From contig NZ_CM001442.1 in the NCBI RefSeq assembly GCF_000244915.1, positions 7,437,012-7,501,011 on the forward strand: DNA of 64,000 nt. The letters are read 5' to 3'. The stretch's first letter is position 1. Every line of letters begins with the position of its first letter. The stretch is from Bradyrhizobium sp. WSM471. Lineage in GTDB: Bacteria > Pseudomonadota > Alphaproteobacteria > Rhizobiales > Xanthobacteraceae. The notes below the pieces were generated by a model. The model was given only the letters and a program-made list of their open reading frames with translations, was not told where the DNA came from and did not search any database. Position numbers and translations under genes: made by a program. Below, in pieces: positions 11,139 through 18,681 of the stretch.

Positions 11139-11657
11139 CTAACCAGTCTGGGCGCGAACATACGTCTCTGCCTGTTCGAGCAGGTGATCGAGCGAGCTAA
11201 CGGCCGTATCGAGCACCAGGTGTTCTCGATCCCACGGTTCATAGTCTCGGTTCACTACCTCAGCCCACGTTGGCAGCTTGAGGCCGCTGATGTCTGAGGT
11301 GCGCGTTTCCACTCGTTGTCGATGCAAGATCAGGTCGCTGCAAACCACTTCGATCTCAACGAGGCATGCCGACTTCTGAGCGGCGATCTGTCGCCATCCG
11401 ACGCGGCTTGCCAGGACTGGATTAACGCAGTCTACGACAACGATACGACCAAGCTCGAGATTTTCAGCCGCGAGTGCGGTGGCTACCACATAGCCCATCG
11501 CGCCGACCGTATGACCTGCGGTCCGTAGCGTCTGCTCAACGGCATCGATACGAAGGTACGTGGCCGCGAGACGTCTGGTCAGTTCCCGAGAAAGCGTTGT
11601 CTTGCCCGTGCCGGGAAGGCCGCCAAAGACTATCAGCGCAGGTGCACGGCTTGTCAT
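11139..11657 (-). CDS. P-loop kinase-like ATPase (AAA_33 type)
   Basis: 172 residues. A clear Walker A motif (GLPGTGKTT, residues 13-21) follows a beta-strand 'ALIVFGG'. A switch-like 'VVVDCVNP' and 'YLRIDAVEQTLR' resemble small zeta-toxin/gluconokinase/AAA_33 kinases that phosphorylate small molecules or nucleotides. The C-terminal part 'YEPWDREHLVLDT' is typical of this group. The substrate is unknown. It stands alone, flanked by two copies of the 44-bp repeat (11091 and 11702), which might mean it moved with them; that is speculation. Confidence 0.8.
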   Translation of the reverse strand: MTSRAPALIVFGGLPGTGKTTLSRELTRRLAATYLRIDAVEQTLRTAGHTVGAMGYVVATALAAENLELGRIVVVDCVNPVLASRVGWRQIAAQKSACLVEIEVVCSDLILHRQRVETRTSDISGLKLPTWAEVVNRDYEPWDREHLVLDTAVSSLDHLLEQAETYVRAQTG

Positions 11658-11701
11658 GCGACATCATCGGCCGACATTCGGAAGTCCGCAATGGTCACCG
11701 G

Positions 11702-11745
11702 CGGTCCTCCACCGGCTGCGTGCGGCAGGTCAGCTAGCGGAGAAG
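11702..11745 (+). repeat. dispersed 44-bp repeat, copy B
   Basis: Second copy of the repeat at 11091. It lies just upstream of the kinase gene start, and the arrangement of CCGGCTGC, GGCAGGTCAGCT and a GAGAAG end is the same. Confidence 0.7.
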
Positions 11746-12022
11746 ATGCGACATCCCGGGTCGATGAGCTTCCAGTATGAACGGCACAACAAGTTCTGGA
11801 TCATGCCGGGGCCTTGGAATGCACAATGATGAGTCCTTCGCGATGGCGGAACCACGGAACTCGTAGCTCAGATGCCCGGTCACGGGTCAACACGGTTCCT
11901 CAACTAACAAATGACCAGAGCGTTCCTCAGGCAGATCGGCCACGTGTGTCTGGCGCGCTACAGCAAATTCGGTGAGTTGGGTTAGCGTTTGGCACACGTT
12001 CTTTAAACCTGAGAGACTCGAA
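11746..12022. other. intergenic region upstream of the Omp25-like gene
   Basis: No gene is seen. It must contain the promoter of the abundant porin-like gene at 12023, but no -35/-10 pair is clear enough to call. Confidence 0.35.
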
Positions 12023-12721
12023 ATGAAAAAGTTCCTTCTCGCTACTGTCGCTTTCGCTGCCTTAGCGGGTACAGCATCTGCGGCTGATATGGCCGCGCGT
12101 CCTTACACCAAAGCCCCAGCGATGCAGCCTTCGCCGATTTACAACTGGACCGGCTTTTACATCGGCGGTCACGTCGGCGGCGCATTCGGCGGCAGCAACA
12201 ACATTCTGGCGCCCGGCTTCACCGGCACCAGCAGCAACGATGGTGTGTTCATGGGCGGAGCGCAGGTCGGTTACGACCATCAGTTCTCGCCGAACTGGGT
12301 GCTGGGCATTGAAGCGAACTACAGCTTCCTCGACACCAATAGCAATCCCTTCGTCAATCGTGGGCTCGGTTCGGTCACCGGTCGCCTCGGCTACACCTGG
12401 GGTCCGGCGCTGCTGTACGTCAAAGGCGGTTATGCCTGGGCTGACTCCCGCCTTACGAACGGTTTCGGCGGTGGCACCTTCACCAACAACGGCGGTGGTC
12501 GCGACGGCTACACCGTGGGCGGTGGTCTCGAATACATGTTCGCCCAGAACTGGTCGGGCAAGGTCGAATACCAGTACTACGACTTCGGCACGCGGAACGC
12601 TCTCTTCACCAGCGCCGCTGGTGTTGTTACCGCCGTCGGCTTCCGCAATGACGAGCACACCATCAAGGCCGGCCTGAACTACCGGTTCAATTGGGGCGCC
12701 GCGTCGGCCTCTCGTTACTGA
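12023..12721 (+). CDS. outer-membrane beta-barrel protein, Omp25/Omp31 family
   Basis: 232 residues. Signal peptide at residues 1-21 ('MKKFLLATVAFAALAGTASA', cut before ADMAARPY). The mature part starts 'YTKAPAMQPSPIYNWTGFYIGGHVGGAFGG', the hallmark of rhizobial Omp25/31-like porin-family proteins, and continues as Gly/aromatic-rich strands ending 'HTIKAGLNYRFNWG', a closing barrel strand. It sits in the outer membrane as a small eight-strand barrel; a structural or envelope-stability role is likely. A longer GTG-start frame from 11972 exists but would precede the signal peptide, so the ATG at 12023 is used. A strong terminator follows. Confidence 0.93.
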   Translation: MKKFLLATVAFAALAGTASAADMAARPYTKAPAMQPSPIYNWTGFYIGGHVGGAFGGSNNILAPGFTGTSSNDGVFMGGAQVGYDHQFSPNWVLGIEANYSFLDTNSNPFVNRGLGSVTGRLGYTWGPALLYVKGGYAWADSRLTNGFGGGTFTNNGGGRDGYTVGGGLEYMFAQNWSGKVEYQYYDFGTRNALFTSAAGVVTAVGFRNDEHTIKAGLNYRFNWGAASASRY

Positions 12722-12742
12722 CGGCTTACATGATATACTTAG

Positions 12743-12770
12743 AGGGCCAGCCATACGGGCTGGCCCTTTC
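12743..12770 (+). terminator. rho-independent terminator after the Omp25-like gene
   Basis: A 9-bp perfect stem GGGCCAGCC / GGCTGGCCC with a 5-nt loop (ATACG) is followed by TTTCTC, 22 nt after the stop codon. Confidence 0.8.
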
Positions 12771-12860
12771 TCATGAGCCGGAATGACTGGAGCGCGTTGG
12801 CGGCTTGCGTTTTTTGCGAAGCTCTCCAGAAACTACTTGAGTTCAGCTCCGGAGCAACAG

Positions 12861-12904
12861 CGGTCCGCGACCGGCTGCGCGCGGCAGGTCAGCTGAAAGA
12901 GAAG
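12861..12904 (+). repeat. dispersed 44-bp repeat, copy C
   Basis: Third same-orientation copy of the repeat at 11091 and 11702, in the 325-bp gap between the porin terminator and the StyB-like gene. No gene is seen in that gap. Confidence 0.7.
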
Positions 12905-13095
12905 CCGGGCCCCAACGGGTACGCGGATGCACTTGCTTGCCGCTGGCGGCGCCGCAGTCCTGGCATTCACTTGGCTGCGAGCCAACTACCGCCGCTCGCC
13001 TCATTGCTTATCCTATCGCATGCATTTATGCAGACTGGCGTGTTGCGGACATCCGTGGTCACAGCATTCCCTGAGAGCGACCGAGGCCCGCGCCC

Positions 13096-13581
13096 TCACC
13101 TCTCCACCGGCACCCCGGCCCCTCGATGATACCGGCTGGAAAAGAACACCAATGGCGTGGTGTCGCGGTGGTCGCAGGTCGAGACTTCGGCGATGATCAG
13201 CGTGTGGTCGCTGACATCGACGTCCCGGGTCACCTCGCAGGCGAACCAGGCGATGCATTCCCGAAGGCGCGGCAGGCCGTCGACGATGTCGTAGTCTGGA
13301 GTGGCGCCGGTGTTCGGCTGGCTCGCGAAATGCCGCGACAGGTCGCGGCCATGGTCGGGCAGGACGTTGACGCAATAGCGTCCGGTCGCCGAGATCGCGC
13401 GGTGCATCCGGCCGGGCCTGATGGAAACCAGCACGGTCGGCGGCGACAGACTGACGGTGACAAAGCTGTTTGCAGTCATGCCGCAGACATGGCCGTGCTC
13501 GTCCAGCGCAGTCAGCACCGCAACGCCGGTCGCAAAGCGCGACGCGGCTTCGCGAAACGAAGCCGGATTGGCGTGTTGCAT
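13096..13581 (-). CDS. flavin reductase, small component of a two-component monooxygenase (StyB/HpaC type)
   Basis: 161 residues from the ATG at 13581, which has GGAG 7-10 nt upstream; the frame extends to 13620. Flavin-reductase-like split barrel: 'ASRFATGVAVLTA', 'GMTANSFVTVSLSPPTVLVSI', 'FACEVTRDVDVSDHTLIIAEV'. It would use NAD(P)H to reduce free FAD and pass FADH2 to an oxygenase. It lies 60 nt downstream of a StyA-like oxygenase on the same strand, the order found in styrene and indole monooxygenase operons, so the two probably work as a pair. Confidence 0.88.
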   Translation of the reverse strand: MQHANPASFREAASRFATGVAVLTALDEHGHVCGMTANSFVTVSLSPPTVLVSIRPGRMHRAISATGRYCVNVLPDHGRDLSRHFASQPNTGATPDYDIVDGLPRLRECIAWFACEVTRDVDVSDHTLIIAEVSTCDHRDTTPLVFFSSRYHRGAGVPVER

Positions 13582-13641
13582 CTCAGTCTCCGCTCGTGAG
13601 GTGGAAGAGCGTTGCGCCATCGGTCGTCACGCCATCAATTG

Positions 13642-14892
13642 TCACGCAATGGCTCTGACGGGCTCAGGCGGCGCCGACATGCGTTCGATCCAGGCATGGA
13701 TGCGCTGCGGTGTCGAGATGCGGTCCCATTGACGGTCCGGGAAGTTGAAGTTCTCGGTGAACTCGTTTGCCAGCGCGGGATTCTGGCTCATCGCGCCGAT
13801 CAGCATGCCGAGCGCGTCCGTCGGCGGCTGCAGCATCACGTTGGTCCAGCGCGACGCCGCCAGCACGCGATCCTGCCGCTTCAGATCGATCTTCTCGCAA
13901 AGCCGAGCGTCGAGCGCGTCGGAATGGACGATTTCCTCGCCGAGCACGAAGGCGGCATAGGAAGCGATATTGGCGCCTTGGCCCATCATGGGATCGACAA
14001 TGGCATGGACGTCGCCGAGCGCGATCGCGCATTTGCCGTCGTCGAACTCGACCACCGTGTTGCGCACCGTCGGCACCACGCCGCCTTGCAGCAGATCCTG
14101 CGGCTGGGCCAGATCGAACCGCGCCGTATCGATGCGGTCGTAGGTCGTCGGATGGTGCTTCTCCAGCTTGCCCAGCAGCACCTTCAAAAAGTGCTTCGGG
14201 TTCTCGTCGTAGCTGAGCGTCGCCAGCTCTTCCATGTCGCCGCCCGGCACGTTTTCCATCAGCAGCGCATTGGCAACACCGCCGAAGGTGACGGTCGGAA
14301 TCACGATCATCTCGCCGTGCCCGGGTGACACCGAGAGAGTGACATTCATGGGATCGGGCTGCCGCACGCCGGTGTAGAGCCCCACGCATAGGCGCCGTTG
14401 CGGCTGCGAATAAGGCGTGTGCTCCGGACGGTAGGTGAAGAGCTGGCCGAGCGGTCCCTTGCCGGTCGAGACGACCAGCAGGTCGAAGCGGGCGACCAGC
14501 GGACGGATATCGCGCTCTTCGATGCGGCGGTATTCGATCCTGCCGCCGCGGCTGACGAAATCCTTCATCAACGCCGGAAGATAGATCCGGTAGTCGACGG
14601 CGCGACTCGGCTTCGAGAAGTCACCGCGAAAGCTCAGCGGCTGCGGAAAATTGAAGACGTGATCGTGGTAGTAATAATGGTCCTTCGGATCGGTCCAGTG
14701 ATTGACGCCGAGATAGTCCTCGCGCGCGATCGTCACGTGATGATGCGCAACGGTGTTGAGCAGCCGGATATTGCGATAATCCTCGGGCGGCCGGTCGGTG
14801 ATGACAGTGGCGTCGACGCCATGCTTCTGCAGGTAGAGCGCGAGATGCAGCCCGGCGATTCCGGCGCCGATGATTCCGATGTTGCGTGCCAC
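13642..14892 (-). CDS. styrene/indole monooxygenase-like FAD oxygenase (StyA type)
   Basis: 416 residues, equal to the usual StyA length. An N-terminal Rossmann motif GAGIAGLHLALYL (residues 8-20) binds FAD. 'YRNIRLLNTVAHHHVTIAREDYLGVNHW' and 'CAIALGDVHAIVDPMMGQGANIASYAAFVLGEEI' match the styrene/indole monooxygenase group as I know it. The family epoxidises styrene or indole-like aromatics using FADH2 from a partner reductase, here probably the gene at 13096. It is divergent from a LysR gene with a strong palindrome in between. Substrate specificity cannot be read from sequence; indole is a plausible natural substrate. Confidence 0.85.
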   Translation of the reverse strand: MARNIGIIGAGIAGLHLALYLQKHGVDATVITDRPPEDYRNIRLLNTVAHHHVTIAREDYLGVNHWTDPKDHYYYHDHVFNFPQPLSFRGDFSKPSRAVDYRIYLPALMKDFVSRGGRIEYRRIEERDIRPLVARFDLLVVSTGKGPLGQLFTYRPEHTPYSQPQRRLCVGLYTGVRQPDPMNVTLSVSPGHGEMIVIPTVTFGGVANALLMENVPGGDMEELATLSYDENPKHFLKVLLGKLEKHHPTTYDRIDTARFDLAQPQDLLQGGVVPTVRNTVVEFDDGKCAIALGDVHAIVDPMMGQGANIASYAAFVLGEEIVHSDALDARLCEKIDLKRQDRVLAASRWTNVMLQPPTDALGMLIGAMSQNPALANEFTENFNFPDRQWDRISTPQRIHAWIERMSAPPEPVRAIA

Positions 14893-14958
14893 CGTGGTGT
14901 CCTCCCCTGTGATTGTTCGTTTTGAGGAAGCCTAGCCGCCCGCTGTATTGCACACTAC

Positions 14959-14984
14959 GGAATAAATGGGATATAATTTATTCC
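14959..14984. promoter_or_regulatory. operator palindrome between the StyA-like and LysR genes
   Basis: GGAATAAAT / ATTTATTCC, a perfect 9-bp inverted repeat with an 8-bp AT-rich spacer, lies 16 bp before the LysR start and about 67 bp before the oxygenase start. It is the likely binding site of the adjacent LysR protein. Confidence 0.7.
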
Positions 14985-14999
14985 AGATCGGAATGAAAT

Positions 15000-15929
15000 A
15001 TGGACCGGATCGATTGCCTGCGCTCTTTCGTTCGCACGCTTGAGAGCGGCAGCTTCTCGGCTGCGGCCAAGGAGCTCGGCATCGGCCAGCCCGCCATCAG
15101 CAAGCGTATCGCGATGCTGGAAGACGAATTCGGCACGCAGCTGTTCTTGCGCACGACGCGCACGCTGAAGCCGACGGCAGAGGCGCACCGGATCTACGAT
15201 CTCGCGCGGCAGATCCTGGAGAGCTTCGACATGGCGCGATCGAGCGTCGAACAGGCAGCGCCCCGCCCCACCGGCACGCTCCGGATCGGCGTGCCGTCGT
15301 CGTTCGGACGACGCTACATGATGCCGGTCATCGCCGAATATGTCCGGAATTATCCGGAGGTTCGGGTCGACATCCGCTTCAGCGAGCGCTTCGTCAATCT
15401 GGTGGAAGAAGGCATCGAACTCGCGCTGAGGATCGGAAACCTGGAGGCGAGCACGCTTGTCGCCCGCCGGCTCGGCACCGTGCAGCGCTATCTGGTCGCG
15501 ACGCCCACCTATCTGCACGGCCGCCCGATGCCGCGGACACCGGATGATCTCGGCTCACACCAGTGCATCGTCTATTCGCGCATGACGCCGGCGCAGCAAT
15601 GGGCCTTTGAATCCGAGCATGGCCGTCACGTCGCATCCATCAACGGCCCCATCCACGTCGACGATGCCGACGCGATGCAGGAGGCGACGATGCAGCATCT
15701 CGGCATCGCCATCCTGCCCGAGTGGAACGCGGCGGACGGCCTTCGCAGCGGCGAGCTCGAGCATCTGCTCCCGGATTACGCCATCGCCGCGCTGCCCCTG
15801 CATGCGGTCTATCCGGAGACGCAGTGGATGTCGCTGCGCGCGCGAAGCTTCCTGAATCTCCTGGTCGAACGCGCCGGGCACTTCGCGCCGGCCTCGTCGC
15901 ATACCCGTACCGCCGGCGCCGGCGGTTGA
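15000..15929 (+). CDS. LysR family transcriptional regulator
   Basis: 309 residues. N-terminal HTH 'LRSFVRTLESGSFSAAAKELGIGQPAISKRIAMLEDEFGTQLFLRTTRTLKPT' followed by a periplasmic-binding-like effector domain ('GTLRIGVPSSFGRRYMMPVIAEYVRNYPEVRVDIRFSERFVNLVEEGIELALRIG'). It begins 107 nt from the divergent StyA-like gene and probably controls it through the palindrome at 14959. An LLM-class oxidoreductase follows after 21 nt and may be co-transcribed. The inducer is unknown; an aromatic compound would fit. Confidence 0.92.
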   Translation: MDRIDCLRSFVRTLESGSFSAAAKELGIGQPAISKRIAMLEDEFGTQLFLRTTRTLKPTAEAHRIYDLARQILESFDMARSSVEQAAPRPTGTLRIGVPSSFGRRYMMPVIAEYVRNYPEVRVDIRFSERFVNLVEEGIELALRIGNLEASTLVARRLGTVQRYLVATPTYLHGRPMPRTPDDLGSHQCIVYSRMTPAQQWAFESEHGRHVASINGPIHVDDADAMQEATMQHLGIAILPEWNAADGLRSGELEHLLPDYAIAALPLHAVYPETQWMSLRARSFLNLLVERAGHFAPASSHTRTAGAGG

Positions 15930-15950
15930 CGCCACCCCTGCCATCATTAA

Positions 15951-16973
15951 ATGACGCCGATGAAAAAAATCGGATTCCTCTCCTTCGGGCACTGGACGCC
16001 CTCGCCGCAATCGCAGACCCGCTCGGCCGCGGACACGCTGCTGCAATCCATCGAGCTTGCGGTTGCGGCGGAAGAGCTCGGCGCCGACGGCGCCTATTTC
16101 CGCGTGCATCATTTCGCGCGGCAGCTTGCCTCCCCCTTCCCGCTGCTGGCGGCGGTGGGCGCGAAGACCAGCACAATCGAGATCGGCACGGCCGTGATCG
16201 ACATGCGCTACGAGAATCCGCTCTACATGGTGGAGGATGCAGGCTCCGCCGATCTCATCGCCGGCGGCCGGCTCCAGCTCGGCATCAGCCGCGGCTCGCC
16301 CGAGCAGGTGATCGATGGCTGGCGCTATTTCGGCTATCAGCCGGCCGAGGGCCAGAGCGATGCCGACATGGGCCGGCGCCACGCGGAGGTCTTTCTGGAC
16401 CTGCTTCGCGGCGAGGGCTTTGCAAAACCCAATCCGCAGCCGATGTTTCCAAACCCGCCGGGGTTGTTGCGCCTCGAGCCGCATGCGCCAGGGCTGCGCG
16501 AACGGATCTGGTGGGGCGCCGGCTCGAACGCGACTGCGGTATGGGCCGCAAAGCACGGCATGAATTTGCAGAGCTCGACGCTGAAGAATGACGAGACCGG
16601 CGAGGCCTTCCATGTGCAGCAGGCCGCCCAGATTCGCGCCTATCGCGCCGCGTGGAAGGAAGCCGGCCACAGCCGCGAGCCTCGCGTGTCCGTCAGCCGC
16701 AGCATCTTCGCGCTGATCGACGATCGCGACCGCGCCTATTTCGGCTCCGAGCGCGGCGGCGAAGACCAGATCGGCTTCATAGACCCGCGGACGCGAGCGA
16801 TCTTCGGCCGGAGCTACGCGGCTGAACCGGATGCGCTGATTGAGCAGCTCCGGCAGGACGAGGCGATCGCGGAGGCCGACACGTTGTTGTTGACGATCCC
16901 GAACCAGCTGGGCGTGGACTATTGCGCGCATGCGATCTTGACGCATGTGGCGCCGGCGCTCGGGTGGAGGTGA
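15951..16973 (+). CDS. LLM-class flavin-dependent oxidoreductase (luciferase-like)
   Basis: 340 residues of a bacterial luciferase-like TIM barrel: 'KIGFLSFGHWTPSP', 'SIELAVAAEELGADGAYFRVHHFARQLASPFPLLAAVGAKTSTIEIGTAVIDMRYENPLYMVEDAGSADLIAGGRLQLGISRGSP'. Such proteins use FMN or F420; nothing here separates the two. A second in-frame ATG at 15960 is possible. It lies 21 nt after the LysR stop. Together with the StyA/StyB pair this suggests a small aromatic-oxidation or reductive module, but no defined pathway is evident. Confidence 0.85.
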   Translation: MTPMKKIGFLSFGHWTPSPQSQTRSAADTLLQSIELAVAAEELGADGAYFRVHHFARQLASPFPLLAAVGAKTSTIEIGTAVIDMRYENPLYMVEDAGSADLIAGGRLQLGISRGSPEQVIDGWRYFGYQPAEGQSDADMGRRHAEVFLDLLRGEGFAKPNPQPMFPNPPGLLRLEPHAPGLRERIWWGAGSNATAVWAAKHGMNLQSSTLKNDETGEAFHVQQAAQIRAYRAAWKEAGHSREPRVSVSRSIFALIDDRDRAYFGSERGGEDQIGFIDPRTRAIFGRSYAAEPDALIEQLRQDEAIAEADTLLLTIPNQLGVDYCAHAILTHVAPALGWR

Positions 16974-17103
16974 CGGGAAGGGCAAAGCCAGGCCCGTGTG
17001 ACCCCGACGGGAGCCGCAGTCGCACGACCTGAAGTCGCGATTGACTTCAGTCACTACCCTGACAATGATGCCGCCGGGGATTTGGAATTCATCAGGGGCG
17101 AAA

Positions 17104-17568
17104 ATGCGGGGTGGTTATCTGGGGGCTCTGGTCGTGGCCGCGTGTCTTGCGGGCTGCGCATCGGGGCCGATGGGCAGTGCGGCTCTCACTGACAACGTCA
17201 AGTCAAATACTGCACGGCTTGTGGTCTATCGGACCTCGGCGCTGGGATTTGCGGTTCAGCCCAACTATGTGGTCGACGGGCGCGTGATTGGCGGCAGCCA
17301 GGCCGCAGGTTTCGTGGCGTGCGAGCTGCCTCCGGGCCCCCACGAGGTCGCCGTCAACAATCTGCCGCTGAGTACCAATCTGTTCGGACAGGGCAGCGAG
17401 AAGATGAGCGTCGATCTGCGCGCCGGCAGCACGACCTATCTCTCCGCCCAGCCGCAGATGGGGATCGTGACACCAGGCGCGATCACGCTGATCCAGGTCA
17501 CGGAGGACCAGGGTCGCGCGGACGTCGCCAGCCTGCATCAGAGCAACGGGTCGTGGGGCAAGGCGTGA
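17104..17568 (+). CDS. DUF2846-like lipoprotein
   Basis: 154 residues. A lipoprotein signal 'MRGGYLGALVVAACLAGC' has lipobox LAGC with the acylated Cys at residue 18. The mature domain has 'ARLVVYRTSALGFAVQPNYVVDGRVIGGSQAAGFVACELPPGPHEV', resembling DUF2846 envelope lipoproteins. Function is unknown. The ATG at 17104 is chosen over the frame's earlier start because it opens the signal peptide and has AGGGG upstream. The M48 protease gene starts 28 nt later on the same strand. Confidence 0.75.
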   Translation: MRGGYLGALVVAACLAGCASGPMGSAALTDNVKSNTARLVVYRTSALGFAVQPNYVVDGRVIGGSQAAGFVACELPPGPHEVAVNNLPLSTNLFGQGSEKMSVDLRAGSTTYLSAQPQMGIVTPGAITLIQVTEDQGRADVASLHQSNGSWGKA

Positions 17569-17596
17569 TTCGAATCGCTCCGCTCTCGAAGCGCTG

Positions 17597-18673
17597 ATGA
17601 GACGCCTTGCCCTGACGATCATCCTGCGTCTTGGCCGCTACGCCGTTCTTCCGGTCGTGGCACTGGCCTGCGTGATGCTGGCTGTCTGGCTGATGGCAAT
17701 GGATCGTTACACGGTCGCGACGCTGGCGACCGCACCAATCGTGTTCTCCATATTCACGGCCGCGGTGGCGGTCGCCATTGGCCTGCTGCTCCTGCCCACG
17801 CCAAAGCATCGGAGTTTCGAGGCGAGCGAGGAGACCGCCCCAGGCCTCTGGGCGGCGTGGAAGGAGCTCGACCATGGCTTCGTCCGATCCAACCGCAGCT
17901 TGCGGATCGACACCAATTTCAACGCATCGATCAGCGAGGTCAGCCGATACGCCGGGCTGTTCGGGCGTCAGATCACGATGATCGTCGGCCTGCCACTGCT
18001 GATCATCCTGGATGAGCGTGCAGTTCGCGCGGTCATCGCCCATGAAGTGGCCCATGCCCGGCTTCGCCATACCTCGGGAAGCATCAACCTTTCGGATTTC
18101 ATCGCGGCCTCCGAGAACGTGCTGTTCTACGCCGATCCGAACCACACCATCACGGGACGCATTGCCCGAGCCCTGCTCCGCTCCATGCTCGAATGGCTCG
18201 AGAGGGAATATCGCACCCTGTCGCGAGAGAACGAGCTTTACGCCGATCTCGGGGCCGCCGAACAAGTTGGCCGCGCCGAGATGGCGCGGGCGCTGATCCT
18301 GATGGAGGCGTGCGGAACGCGTCTCACCGATCTCATCTACGCCCCTTTGGAGAAAGAGGTGCTGGGCGCCATCCATGCACCCCGCCCGCCTTTCGAGCGC
18401 GTCTTGAACCAGCTCGGGGACATCAGGGCGCCTGAGCCGATGACCGCGGCTGCCGTCGCCGGCCTGACGCGCGAGCACGATCCGGACGCGACGCACCCGC
18501 CCTTTGCCAAGCGGCTTGCCAATCTCGGATACACCGGCGTTCCCGATATTAGCGACATCGAGACATCCGCTATCGAGCAGCTTCTCTCGCACGACGCGGC
18601 AAAGGACATCGCGGCCCGCTTCGACGACGAATGGCGGAAAAAGGCGCAGGCTTGGGTGACCGTCGGCTGGTGA
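17597..18673 (+). CDS. M48-family membrane metallopeptidase
   Basis: 358 residues. Two N-terminal membrane helices (about residues 15-34 and 43-65). The zinc motif HEVAH has H149, E150 and H153 ('VIAHEVAHARLRH'), and a downstream 'SRENELYAD' probably supplies the third zinc ligand. This is the HtpX/YhfN-like M48 layout: a membrane protease acting on membrane or envelope proteins. The lipoprotein gene directly upstream may be co-transcribed. The stop is 8 nt from the convergent polymerase-like gene. Confidence 0.88.
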   Translation: MRRLALTIILRLGRYAVLPVVALACVMLAVWLMAMDRYTVATLATAPIVFSIFTAAVAVAIGLLLLPTPKHRSFEASEETAPGLWAAWKELDHGFVRSNRSLRIDTNFNASISEVSRYAGLFGRQITMIVGLPLLIILDERAVRAVIAHEVAHARLRHTSGSINLSDFIAASENVLFYADPNHTITGRIARALLRSMLEWLEREYRTLSRENELYADLGAAEQVGRAEMARALILMEACGTRLTDLIYAPLEKEVLGAIHAPRPPFERVLNQLGDIRAPEPMTAAAVAGLTREHDPDATHPPFAKRLANLGYTGVPDISDIETSAIEQLLSHDAAKDIAARFDDEWRKKAQAWVTVGW

Positions 18674-18681
18674 GCTACGGG

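Noticed and set aside
12773..13129. 118-residue plus-strand frame after the porin terminator
   Set aside because: Runs through the 44-bp repeat and has no ribosome site or domain.
15555..17054. 499-residue minus-strand open frame
   Set aside because: Antisense to the LysR and LLM genes, which have clear family motifs; composition is that of a shadow frame.
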